64,000 bases of DNA, taken from the NCBI GenBank assembly GCA_910586225.1, contig CAJUIL010000004.1:1-64000 (forward strand), given 5' to 3'. The position numbers and the translations under genes are program-made. This DNA is from an uncultured Eubacterium sp. Lineage in GTDB: Bacteria > Bacillota > Clostridia > Lachnospirales > Lachnospiraceae. Each line of letters opens with the position of its first letter. Positions within the stretch are counted from its first letter, which is position 1. The notes beneath the pieces were generated by a model, which was not told where the DNA came from, made no database searches, and worked only from the letters and a program-made list of their open reading frames with translations. Below are positions 41,351 through 50,251 of the stretch, piece by piece.

Positions 41351-42967
41351 GTGATAAAAATATTTTTAGTAGAGGATGAGATCATTATCCGTGAAGCCAT
41401 CCACAAAATGATACCGTGGGAAGAGTACGGGTTTGTATTTGCCGGGGAGGCGAAGGACGGGGAAATGGCGCTGCCGGCCATCCGCAGCATCCGGCCGGAT
41501 GTATTGATCACAGATATTAAGATGCCGTTTATGGATGGTCTTGCGTTAAGCAGGCTTGTGTTAAAGGAGCTGCCGGATACGAAGATCGTGATCGTCAGCG
41601 GATATGACGACTTTGAATATGCTAGGCAGGCGATTTCGCTTGGAGTGGAGCAGTATTTGTTAAAGCCGGTTTCCAGATCCGCGTTTATCGAGGTGTTGGA
41701 AAAGATCCGGGGAAAATACGAAAAAGAAATAGAACAAAAGGATTATATTGAAAAATTCCAAAAGGACATCCGCGAATACGAGAAAAATACACGCCGGGAT
41801 TTTTTTGAAATGCTCGTATCCGGCAAGGCGGAGCTGGCTGATATTTATGAAAGGGCAGACCAGCTCCAGATCGATATTTTGTCTGAATGCTATAACCTGA
41901 TCTTGTTTTCCGTATCCTCCGGGGAAAAGCAGCGGGAGATCGTGGACGCTTATACGCCGGAAATGGGAAATCTGCTGACACAAATTGACAGCTTTATCCA
42001 AAAGGACGACCATTATCTGTTATTCCGAAACCAGATGTTCAGCTACGCGGTGCTTGTAAAGGCTGGACGGGATGAGATCGAAGGCTGTACGGAAACGTGT
42101 ATGAGCCTTTTGACGTGGATGTTTGAGCAGGAAAAGGACCGGATTGACTGGTTTATCTGCCACGCGTCTTGGGTCGACCGCTTAAGCCTGCTGCCGGAAT
42201 GCTATCAGGAGGCGATGAAAACGTTTGCACTGCGTTATGTCGGCTATTCCCATGTGATATCGGTGCAGGCTGCAGACCCGCAGCAAAGGCATACGGATGT
42301 AGACCTGCGTGCGATCGATACGGATGCGGTCAATCCGGATATGATACGCAACTTTTTATGCCAGGCGCTTCCGGAAGAGGTAGAGAGCTTTGTCAGTAAT
42401 TATTTTCATTTGATCGGAGAGGAAGCCTTACAATCACAGATGTTCTGCCAGTATATTTTGCTGAATGTGTATTTTTGTGCGGTTTCGTTTATACAGGGGT
42501 TTGGCATAGATAAAATGCGGCTGCAGGAACAGACGCCGGATATCCGGATAGAAAATCCGGGCGGGCCTGCCGGGATGCGGGAGAAGATTACGAAAATTCT
42601 TACCTGTGCGATCGAGATGCGGGAGGAGAGCACGAGGGGAAGATATCAGACGATGATCCAGACAGCCGTGCAGTTTATGGAGGAGCATTACGCAGACGAA
42701 TCGCTGAACCTGAATAAGGTGGCTTGTGCGGCAAATGTGAGCGCCAATCATTTTAGCGCGCTGTTTTCGCAGGAAATGAAGCAGACATTTATCGAATACC
42801 TGACAGGGCTTCGGATGCGCAGGGCTAAGGAGCTATTGCGCTGCACGGACAAACGCTCTGGAGAGATCGCGCTGGAGGTGGGATATAAGGATGCGCATTA
42901 TTTCAGTTTTCTATTTAAAAAAACACAAGGCTGTACACCGAGCGGATACCGCAGTAAGAGTCGATAA
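41351..42967 (+). CDS. Response regulator, YesN/AraC type (second system)
   Basis: 538 residues from GTG 41351 (AGAGGAG upstream). The receiver begins IKIFLVEDEIIIREA, with the phospho-Asp in VLITDIKMPFMDG and Lys in YLLKPVS. A long helical middle follows, then two AraC helix-turn-helix motifs (LNLNKVACAANVSANHFSAL and SGEIALEVGYKDAHYFSFLF). It probably controls the YtfQRT-YjfF importer downstream. The kinase gene follows after 23 bp. Confidence 0.9.
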   Translation: MIKIFLVEDEIIIREAIHKMIPWEEYGFVFAGEAKDGEMALPAIRSIRPDVLITDIKMPFMDGLALSRLVLKELPDTKIVIVSGYDDFEYARQAISLGVEQYLLKPVSRSAFIEVLEKIRGKYEKEIEQKDYIEKFQKDIREYEKNTRRDFFEMLVSGKAELADIYERADQLQIDILSECYNLILFSVSSGEKQREIVDAYTPEMGNLLTQIDSFIQKDDHYLLFRNQMFSYAVLVKAGRDEIEGCTETCMSLLTWMFEQEKDRIDWFICHASWVDRLSLLPECYQEAMKTFALRYVGYSHVISVQAADPQQRHTDVDLRAIDTDAVNPDMIRNFLCQALPEEVESFVSNYFHLIGEEALQSQMFCQYILLNVYFCAVSFIQGFGIDKMRLQEQTPDIRIENPGGPAGMREKITKILTCAIEMREESTRGRYQTMIQTAVQFMEEHYADESLNLNKVACAANVSANHFSALFSQEMKQTFIEYLTGLRMRRAKELLRCTDKRSGEIALEVGYKDAHYFSFLFKKTQGCTPSGYRSKSR

Positions 42968-42990
42968 AGATCCAGGGAGGCAGAGACGGG

Positions 42991-44445
42991 ATGAGGAGAC
43001 GTTTTTTTGAAAAATACCAAAATATGAGTCTGTACCAGAAGCAGCGCTATATTATTTTAAGCCTCGCGCTTCCGCTTGTTTTGTGCATGATTGCGGCGCT
43101 TGGCGTTTTTGCCGGGTATGCGTGGCAGTACCGCAAGGTCACGCACAACGTTACGATCGGCAGCAGCTTCAATTTGAATTTTAAAGAAAACCTGGATCTG
43201 AAAATGTACCATTATTCCGTTTCCAGCAGGCAGCAGGCGGAGCTTCCGGTTGGGGACGTGGAGGAGGCGGTACGGATCGCACGTTCTTTGAAGGATACGA
43301 CCAGCTACAAGGAGAGCCGCGAGGCTTTGTTTAACGTGCTGGATTATTGTGATAACCTGAAAACGAAGATGTATATGCTGGAAAAGACGGAAAGCTACGA
43401 CAGCCGTCAGGCGCAGCTGGAAAACAATATTTATGTGCTGACGAATCTGATCCAAGGAAAAATGTTGGATTATATTTATTATGAGGCAGGATATTTATCA
43501 CAGATCGGGAAAGAGATGATGCGCAGCATTACAGCTGCGATTTTTTGTATTGGAGGCGTGATGCTGCTGGTCGTTTTTACCGTATTAAAGCGGTCGCTAT
43601 CCTTTTCCAGAGGCATTACCCAGCCGATCAGCGGTTTGTGCGAGAATGTCCGGCTGATCGGGGAGGGACAGTTTGCGGTTGCTGCGGTAGAGGTGGACGA
43701 TTATGAGATCGCGAAGCTGGATTCCGGCATTCGGAATATGGCGCACCGGATCAGCCGTCTGCTGGAAAATGTCAAGCAAGAGGAGATGCTGCATCACAAA
43801 ATGCAGCTGCAGCTGCTTCAGGCACAGATCAACCCGCATTTTTTATACAATACGCTCGATACGATCGTCTGGCTGGTGGAATGCGGCATGAATGAGGAAG
43901 CGGTCAAGATGCTCGGCGATCTGTCGGTTTTTTTCCGTACGACGCTGTCCAAGGGCGAGGATATCATTACCCTGCGGGAAGAGGTGACGCATACACGCAG
44001 CTATCTGGACATCCAGCAGGTGCGTTACCGGGATATTCTGGACTTTGAGATCGTGCTGCCAGCCGATCTGGAGGAGGTCTGTCTGCCCAAGCTGACGCTG
44101 CAGCCGCTTGCGGAAAACGCGCTTTATCATGGAGTCAAGGAAAAACGGGGCAAAAGCAAGATCTGGATCAGCTGCCGTCTGGAGGGAGAGACGGTCGTGC
44201 TTGAGGTGCGTGATAACGGCATCGGCATTTCAAAGGAACGTCTGCAGGAATTAAAAGAAGCGTTAAACAGCAGGCAGCGTATCGGGTTTGGGATGTCCGC
44301 GGTACAAGAGCGGCTGCTTTTGTTTTACGGGGAGCCATATGGGATGTCGGTTTGTTCAGAATATGGCAAGGGTACAAGTGTGGAGATACGGCTTCCATAT
44401 GCGAAGAATGGTATAGATTTGGAAAAAATTGAACAAAAATCGTAA
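42991..44445 (+). CDS. Sensor histidine kinase, YesM/LytS type (second system)
   Basis: 484 residues. Membrane helices lie near residues 20-43 and 170-195, flanking a short extracellular helical domain of about 125 residues, much smaller than the Cache sensor of the first kinase. HAMP-like and kinase regions follow with the phospho-acceptor in INPHFLYNTLDTIVW, ENALYHGV and RDNGIGIS. The small sensor may read ligand through an accessory protein rather than directly, but no anchored binding protein is encoded here. Confidence 0.9.
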   Translation: MRRRFFEKYQNMSLYQKQRYIILSLALPLVLCMIAALGVFAGYAWQYRKVTHNVTIGSSFNLNFKENLDLKMYHYSVSSRQQAELPVGDVEEAVRIARSLKDTTSYKESREALFNVLDYCDNLKTKMYMLEKTESYDSRQAQLENNIYVLTNLIQGKMLDYIYYEAGYLSQIGKEMMRSITAAIFCIGGVMLLVVFTVLKRSLSFSRGITQPISGLCENVRLIGEGQFAVAAVEVDDYEIAKLDSGIRNMAHRISRLLENVKQEEMLHHKMQLQLLQAQINPHFLYNTLDTIVWLVECGMNEEAVKMLGDLSVFFRTTLSKGEDIITLREEVTHTRSYLDIQQVRYRDILDFEIVLPADLEEVCLPKLTLQPLAENALYHGVKEKRGKSKIWISCRLEGETVVLEVRDNGIGISKERLQELKEALNSRQRIGFGMSAVQERLLLFYGEPYGMSVCSEYGKGTSVEIRLPYAKNGIDLEKIEQKS

Positions 44446-44585
44446 AAAAACAAACCGTTTATTATAAAAACGTAAAATAATAAACAAATCAATGAAGAAT
44501 CTTTATGGAATTTTTAGAAAAATTATCTATAATAAATACTGACAAGAAAATAAGCCGATGGCTTGCTTGAAAAGGAGGATTTTAT

Positions 44586-45767
44586 ATGAAAAGGAAAGTA
44601 GTGGCATTATTTTTGACAGCCTGTATGGCAGTATCAATAACGGCCTGCGGTCAAGCAGATGATACGAACAAGGACACCGCAGCCAATAATGACGCGGCAG
44701 GTGACGACGCGGCAGGTGATGACAGTGCGGCAGGCGATGACGCGGCAGGTGACGACGCGGCAGGTGATGACAATGCGGCAGGCGATGACGCGGCTGGCGG
44801 AATGCTTACAGTAGGCTTTTCGCAGGTAGGCGCAGAATCTGACTGGAGAACGGCAAACTCCGCTTCTATGAAAGAAACATTTTCCGAAGCAAACGGCTAT
44901 AATCTGATCTTTGACGACGCACAGCAAAAACAGGAAAACCAGATTGCGGCGATCCGTAACTTTATCCAGCAGGAGGTAGATTACATCGTACTTGCGCCTG
45001 TTACAGAGACAGGATGGGATACCGTGCTGCAGGAGGCTTATGATGCAGGGATTCCTGTTATTATCGTAGACCGTATGGTGAATATTTCAAACGAAGAGCT
45101 GTATACTGCATGGGTAGGCTCCAACTTCCAGCTTGAGGGTGAAAAAGCGTGTGCATGGCTGGATGCTTATGCGAAGGCGACAGGAAAAGAAGGCGAGAAG
45201 CTGAATATTATCGATATCCAAGGTACGATCGGCGCATCTGCACAGATCGGACGTACCGCTGGTCTGGAAGCAGCGATCGAAGCACATGACAACTGGACGC
45301 TGTTAGAAGCGCAGAGCGGTGAGTTTACGCAGGCAAAGGGACAGGAGGTTATGGAATCCCTGTTAAAGCAGTATGATGATATTGATGTTGTTTACTGTGA
45401 AAATGACAACGAGGCGTTCGGCGCGATCGATGCGATCGAGCAGGCAGGAAAGACCGTAGGCAAGGAAATCGGCAAGGATATTCTTGTAATGTCGTTTGAC
45501 TCTACCAATGCAGGTCTGACCGACGTGTTAAACGGCAAGATCATCTGCAATACGGAATGCAATCCGCTGCATGGACCTCGTGTAGAAGAGATCATCAAGA
45601 AGCTGGAAGCAGGCGAGGAAGTAGAAAAACAGCAGTTCGTAGAGGAAGAAATCTTTGCGGGCACAGAGGATGTGACCTCGATCAAAGTTGTCGGCGCAGA
45701 TGGAACAGAGACAGAATATCCGGTGACTACTGTTACGCAGGAGGTCATTGACGGACGTGCATATTAA
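44586..45767 (+). CDS. ytfQ: Galactofuranose-type sugar-binding lipoprotein (YtfQ-like)
   Basis: 393 residues, RBS AAAGGAGG. The lipobox ITAC (Cys21) is followed by a linker of repeated Ala-Ala-Gly-Asp-Asp units (residues ~35-72) encoded by 15-bp tandem repeats. The binding domain (LTVGFSQVGAESDWRTANSA, QQKQENQIAAIRNFIQQ and IQGTIGASAQIGRTAGLEAA) follows E. coli YtfQ closely. It feeds the importer encoded next. A TATAAT at 44528-44533 with a poor -35 fits YesN-dependent activation. Confidence 0.9.
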   Translation: MKRKVVALFLTACMAVSITACGQADDTNKDTAANNDAAGDDAAGDDSAAGDDAAGDDAAGDDNAAGDDAAGGMLTVGFSQVGAESDWRTANSASMKETFSEANGYNLIFDDAQQKQENQIAAIRNFIQQEVDYIVLAPVTETGWDTVLQEAYDAGIPVIIVDRMVNISNEELYTAWVGSNFQLEGEKACAWLDAYAKATGKEGEKLNIIDIQGTIGASAQIGRTAGLEAAIEAHDNWTLLEAQSGEFTQAKGQEVMESLLKQYDDIDVVYCENDNEAFGAIDAIEQAGKTVGKEIGKDILVMSFDSTNAGLTDVLNGKIICNTECNPLHGPRVEEIIKKLEAGEEVEKQQFVEEEIFAGTEDVTSIKVVGADGTETEYPVTTVTQEVIDGRAY

Positions 45768-45853
45768 TCAGTACGAAGGATAAAGGCTTTGCAGGAAAAG
45801 CAGCAGACTGAAAAGGAAATTTAGGTACTGATAAATACATAAATGAGAAAGGG

Positions 45854-45898
45854 GCACGCGGTATAGAAATAAACAAAACAGCTGTATCGCGTGTTTTC
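45854..45898 (+). terminator. Hairpin between ytfQ and ytfR (partial terminator)
   Basis: CACGCGGTATAG and CTGTATCGCGTG pair (one mismatch), followed by TTTT. Partial termination here would explain higher binding-protein output than ATPase output. Confidence 0.6.
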
Positions 45899-45947
45899 TG
45901 CGCCCTAAAATAAGAAACTGGCATTTCATAAGAAAGCAGGTGAAAGT

Positions 45948-47462
45948 ATGGATTCAAATGTAGTATTGACGATGCGGGATATCAGCAAGACGTTTCCAGG
46001 CGTCAAGGCGCTGTCTCATGTGGATTTTACGCTTCGAAGGGGTGAGGTTCATGCGCTGATGGGAGAGAACGGGGCCGGAAAATCGACTTTGATCAAGGTG
46101 CTTACAGGCGTGCATGAATTTGAAACAGGCGAGATCCGTATGGATGGAAGCAGCGCGGCAATTATCAACCATTCCCCGCAGGAAGCGCAGGAAAACGGCA
46201 TCAGTACCGTGTACCAAGAGGTGAACCTGTGTCCGAACCTGACGGTAGCGGAAAATCTGTTTATCGGACGCGAACCAAGGAAATTCGGCATGATCGACTG
46301 GAAAACGATGAACAGCAGATCCCAAGAGCTGTTAAAAAATCTGGATATTGCCGTATCCCCTACAACGATGCTGGACGAATGCTCGATCGCGATCCAGCAG
46401 ATGATCGCGATCGCGCGTGCGGTAGATATGAAGTGCAAGGTGCTCATTTTGGATGAGCCGACCTCTTCTCTGGACGACAGTGAGGTTGAAAAGCTGTTTG
46501 TGCTGATGCGCCGCCTGAAAAGCGAGGGCGTCGGCATTATCTTCGTCACGCATTTTTTGGAACAAGTGTATGAGATCTGTGACCGTATTACGGTATTCCG
46601 CAACGGAGAGCTGGTCGGTGAGTTTGAGACAGAAAAGCTGCCGCGCGTGATGCTTGTGGCAAAGATGATGGGCAAAGACTTTGACGATCTGGCGGATATC
46701 AAGGGCGGCCGTAAGACGCAGGCGAAAAAATCCCAGCCGGTCGTTGAAGCAAAAGGAATCGGCCACCAAGGAACGATACGGCCGTTTGATATGGCGTTTC
46801 ATGCTGGAGAGGTTGTCGGACTGACCGGGTTGTTAGGCTCCGGGCGCTCCGAGATGGTACGTGCGATCTACGGCGCGGATAAAGCGGATTCCGGTACGCT
46901 CAAGGTAAAAGGCAGGGAGGTTAAGATCAATACACCGCTGGATGCAATGCAGGCAGGCATGGCGTATCTGCCAGAGGACAGGAAAAAGGACGGTATTTTG
47001 GCAGACCTTTCCGTAAGGGAAAATATCATTATCGCGCTGCAGGCAAAGCGCGGGATGTTTAAGCCGCTTAGCCGTAAGGAAATGGAAGACTTCGCGGACG
47101 ACTATATTAAAATACTGCAGGTAAAAACTGCCAGCAGAGAGACGCCGATCAAGAGCTTATCGGGCGGAAACCAGCAGAAGGTGATCATTGGCCGCTGGCT
47201 GCTGACGAACCCGGATTATCTCATACTGGACGAACCGACGAGAGGGATCGATATTGGGACGAAAACCGAGATCCAAAAGCTGGTATTAAAGCTGGCGGAT
47301 GAGGGCAAATCGATTACCTTTATTTCTTCAGAAGTAGAAGAGATGCTGCGTACTTGTTCAAGGATGGCAGTCCTGCGTGACGGCAGGAAGGTCGGGGAGA
47401 TCGAGGGCGATGATTTAACGCAGGAGAAGATCATGCAGACGATTGCCGGAGGTGAAAAATAG
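45948..47462 (+). CDS. ytfR: ABC importer ATP-binding protein, duplicated domains (YtfR-like)
   Basis: 504 residues. Domain 1 has Walker A GENGAGKST, a degenerate signature (CSIAIQQMIAIARA) and LILDEPTSSLD. Domain 2 has a degenerate Walker A (GLLGSGRSE) with intact LSGGNQQKV and LILDEPTRGIDIG. It energises the YtfT/YjfF channel. The stop is 2 bp before the next gene. Confidence 0.93.
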   Translation: MDSNVVLTMRDISKTFPGVKALSHVDFTLRRGEVHALMGENGAGKSTLIKVLTGVHEFETGEIRMDGSSAAIINHSPQEAQENGISTVYQEVNLCPNLTVAENLFIGREPRKFGMIDWKTMNSRSQELLKNLDIAVSPTTMLDECSIAIQQMIAIARAVDMKCKVLILDEPTSSLDDSEVEKLFVLMRRLKSEGVGIIFVTHFLEQVYEICDRITVFRNGELVGEFETEKLPRVMLVAKMMGKDFDDLADIKGGRKTQAKKSQPVVEAKGIGHQGTIRPFDMAFHAGEVVGLTGLLGSGRSEMVRAIYGADKADSGTLKVKGREVKINTPLDAMQAGMAYLPEDRKKDGILADLSVRENIIIALQAKRGMFKPLSRKEMEDFADDYIKILQVKTASRETPIKSLSGGNQQKVIIGRWLLTNPDYLILDEPTRGIDIGTKTEIQKLVLKLADEGKSITFISSEVEEMLRTCSRMAVLRDGRKVGEIEGDDLTQEKIMQTIAGGEK

Positions 47463-47464
47463 TT

Positions 47465-48523
47465 ATGGCGAAGGAAAATATAAAAACAGAATTTAATTTT
47501 AAGGATCTGACGAAAAAACGTCTGTTCCTGCCGATTGTGTGCCTGATCGTTGTGCTTTTGGCGAATCTGATCAAAACACCAGACTTTTTTAAGGTGTCGC
47601 TTACAAACGGCGTATTAAACGGATATATTATCGACGTGATCAACCGTGCGTCGGAGCTTGTGATTCTGGCGATCGGCATGACGCTTGTTACGGCGGCTTC
47701 AGGCGGGCAGGATATCAGCGTCGGCGCGGTGATGGCGGTTGCGGCAGCGGCCTGCTGCCAGATTTTGACAGGCGGCGAGGTATCTGCGAATGCGTTTGCC
47801 AACCCATTCATCCTAGCGGTACTCGCAGCGCTCGGCGCGGCAGCGTTATGTGGTATTTTTAATGGTTTTTTAGTCGCGCGGCTGGGTATTCAGCCGATGG
47901 TCGCGACGCTGATCCTGTTTACGGCGGGACGCGGCATCGCGCAGCTGATCACAAAAGGACAGACGACGTACGTGCGTGTGGAGTCATACAAGATCATGGG
48001 CGGCTATATCAGCGGTTGTCCGATACCAACGCCGATCTTTTTTGCGATCATTATGGTTGTTATCGTCAATCTGATCTTGAAAAAAACAGCGCTTGGCTTA
48101 TATATCGAAAGCGTCGGCATCAACGGCTCCGCTTCCCGTCTGGTCGGTTTAAATTCCACGATGATCAAGTTTTTGACGTATGTGATCTGCGGCGTGCTGG
48201 CAGGTATCGCTGGGATTGTAGCGTCCAGCCGTATTTACTCCGCGGACGCGAACAATATTGGGCTGAATCTGGAAATGGACGCGATCCTTGCGGTAGCGCT
48301 CGGCGGCAACGCGCTTGGCGGCGGCAAGTTTAGCCTGATGGGCTCTGTCATCGGCGCTTATACGATCCAGGCGCTTACGACCACACTTTATGCCATGAGC
48401 GTTTCATCTGACAGGCTTCCGGTCTATAAGGCTGTCGTTGTCGTTATCATCGTTGTACTCCAAAGCCCGGTATTTAAGAAATACCTTGCCAGTGCAAAGG
48501 CAAGGCGGGCTTCAACAATCTAA
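47465..48523 (+). CDS. ytfT: ABC importer permease (YtfT-like)
   Basis: 352 residues, RBS GGAGGTG inside ytfR. Eight or more hydrophobic helices and the family segments ILAIGMTLVTAASGGQDISVG (quoted in part: GMTLVTAASGGQDISVG), SVGINGSASRLVGLN and ALGGNALGGGKFSLMGS identify YtfT. It pairs with YjfF to form the channel for galactofuranose-like sugars. Confidence 0.9.
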   Translation: MAKENIKTEFNFKDLTKKRLFLPIVCLIVVLLANLIKTPDFFKVSLTNGVLNGYIIDVINRASELVILAIGMTLVTAASGGQDISVGAVMAVAAAACCQILTGGEVSANAFANPFILAVLAALGAAALCGIFNGFLVARLGIQPMVATLILFTAGRGIAQLITKGQTTYVRVESYKIMGGYISGCPIPTPIFFAIIMVVIVNLILKKTALGLYIESVGINGSASRLVGLNSTMIKFLTYVICGVLAGIAGIVASSRIYSADANNIGLNLEMDAILAVALGGNALGGGKFSLMGSVIGAYTIQALTTTLYAMSVSSDRLPVYKAVVVVIIVVLQSPVFKKYLASAKARRASTI

Positions 48524-48543
48524 GCGGAAGGTGGTCGTTAAGC

Positions 48544-49557
48544 ATGGAAAAGAAAAAGATAAACAGCAATACATTTTTGCTGCTCATAACAATCGTATTA
48601 TTTGCGGTTATGTACATAGCCGGAATGATCATATTCAGCGCACAGGGCTTTGCAAAGCCGCAGATGTTTTTAAATCTGTTCATTTCCAATGCCGGATTAA
48701 TCGTCATCGGCTGCGGCATGACACTTGTTATGATCACCGGGGGCATCGATATTTCCGTCGGCTCGGTCACGGCTCTTGTATGTATGGTGTCTGCCTATGT
48801 TATGGAAAATAAAGGCATGAGCGCATGGGCAGCCGTAGGCTTGTCACTCATGATCGGCACCTGCTTTGGCTTGGTGCAGGGATACCTTGTGACCTATCTG
48901 GAGATCCAGCCGTTTATCGTTACTCTGGCCGGAATGTTTTTTGGCCGCGGTATGACTGCGATGGTCAGCACGGAAATGATTTCGATCAAAAACGAGCTGT
49001 TTTTAAAATGGGCGAATTACCGGATCAATATGCCGTTTGGCTCGGTTAATAAAAAGGGCAGATTTATCGCGGCATATATTTATCCAACAGTTGTTATCGC
49101 GCTGATCGTTGTGATCATTATATCCATCATGCTCAAATATTCCAAATTTGGCCGCAAGCTGTACGCGATCGGAGGCAACCAGCAGAGCGCGGTAATGATG
49201 GGTTTAAATGTTAAGCGGACAAAAATGCAGGCGTATGTACTGGATGGATTTTTAGCAGGATTAGGTGGATTTTTGTTTTGCTTGAACAGCTGCGCCGGAT
49301 TTGTGGAGCAGGCGAAAGGACTGGAAATGGATGCGATATCGTCGGCCGTGATCGGCGGTACGCTCTTAAGCGGCGGTGTCGGAACGGTTATCGGTACGTT
49401 GTTCGGGGTGCTGATCAAGGGAACGATCACAAGCCTGATCACGACACAGGGGACGCTGTCGAGCTGGTGGGTTCGGATCACGCTCTCGGCGCTGCTTTGC
49501 TTCTTTATCGTATTGCAGGCGGTTTTTGCCGCGGCGAAAAAGAAAAACAAGAAATAG
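48544..49557 (+). CDS. yjfF: ABC importer permease (YjfF-like)
   Basis: 337 residues, 20 bp after ytfT. The segments IGCGMTLVMITGGIDISVGS, AIGGNQQSAVMMGLNV and AVIGGTLLSGGVGTVIGTLF match YjfF. It is the last gene of the ytfQRT-yjfF unit and a strong terminator follows. Confidence 0.9.
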   Translation: MEKKKINSNTFLLLITIVLFAVMYIAGMIIFSAQGFAKPQMFLNLFISNAGLIVIGCGMTLVMITGGIDISVGSVTALVCMVSAYVMENKGMSAWAAVGLSLMIGTCFGLVQGYLVTYLEIQPFIVTLAGMFFGRGMTAMVSTEMISIKNELFLKWANYRINMPFGSVNKKGRFIAAYIYPTVVIALIVVIIISIMLKYSKFGRKLYAIGGNQQSAVMMGLNVKRTKMQAYVLDGFLAGLGGFLFCLNSCAGFVEQAKGLEMDAISSAVIGGTLLSGGVGTVIGTLFGVLIKGTITSLITTQGTLSSWWVRITLSALLCFFIVLQAVFAAAKKKNKK

Positions 49558-49583
49558 TGTCTGTAAAGTGGACGCTGCGGATA

Positions 49584-49631
49584 AAAAAGAACTGCCCGGC
49601 AGCCGGAAATGGCTGCGGGGCAGTTCTTTTT
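49584..49631 (+). terminator. Bidirectional intrinsic terminator after yjfF
   Basis: AAAAAGAACTGCCC and GGGCAGTTCTTTTT form a long stem with inner GCAGCC/GGCTGC pairing. A on one side and T on the other let it serve both convergent genes. Confidence 0.9.
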
Positions 49632-49645
49632 GCTAGGAAAGGACG

Positions 49646-50044
49646 TTAACCGCCATCCGAGATCATCAAGATCTTTTCAAACGCAAGTCCTGCGCACATC
49701 CATAACGGCGCATAATCCAGACGGATGATACCATTGATATTTGCTTTTGCCTTGCTGTAATCCCATGGACACATCTTATGCTTTTTTAAGAAGCTCCCGC
49801 TAACGTATTCTCCGGTAAAGATGCCGATGCTGTAGATGGCTCCGCGCAGGAGGGCGGGACAGTTTGTGAGATGGCGCGATACTGGGGCGATTACCGCAGC
49901 CATGCCGTAGATCGGGAACATCCACAGGGAGGTCTGTCCCATCAGCCGTTTGTCTCGTTTGTATATGCTTCCGGTTGAAGTAAATAAAATTTCCATGCAC
50001 CAACCAGTCAGGCCGCAGATCATAAAGCTTTGTAATTTTTTCAT
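49646..50044 (-). CDS. CmpB-family integral membrane protein (putative ABC-type permease, PF06541)
   Basis: 132 residues on the minus strand with four hydrophobic segments. The motifs FMICGLTGWCMEILFTS, LMGQTSLWMFPIYGMAAVI and the family core CPWDYSKAKANINGIIRLDY support the CmpB/putative ABC-transporter type IV family, whose transport role is unproven. The C-terminal helix WMCAGLAFEKIL closes the protein. It stands alone, with no ATPase gene nearby. Confidence 0.8.
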   Translation of the reverse strand: MKKLQSFMICGLTGWCMEILFTSTGSIYKRDKRLMGQTSLWMFPIYGMAAVIAPVSRHLTNCPALLRGAIYSIGIFTGEYVSGSFLKKHKMCPWDYSKAKANINGIIRLDYAPLWMCAGLAFEKILMISDGG

Positions 50045-50251
50045 AAGGATAGGATGCGCCGGAATCCGGGTTTTATACAGGCTGATTTTAGTTTTATAAA
50101 AATGACTGGCGCAAGGCGGGTGATACGCCGATGTGAAAAATAGGATATAGATTGCACGAAACAGGCTCGGAATGTTTTTTCCTGTTATATTATAATGGTC
50201 TGCATACGGCAGAGCGATAGCCGGATAATTAGGATAACAGGGGGATGCAGT

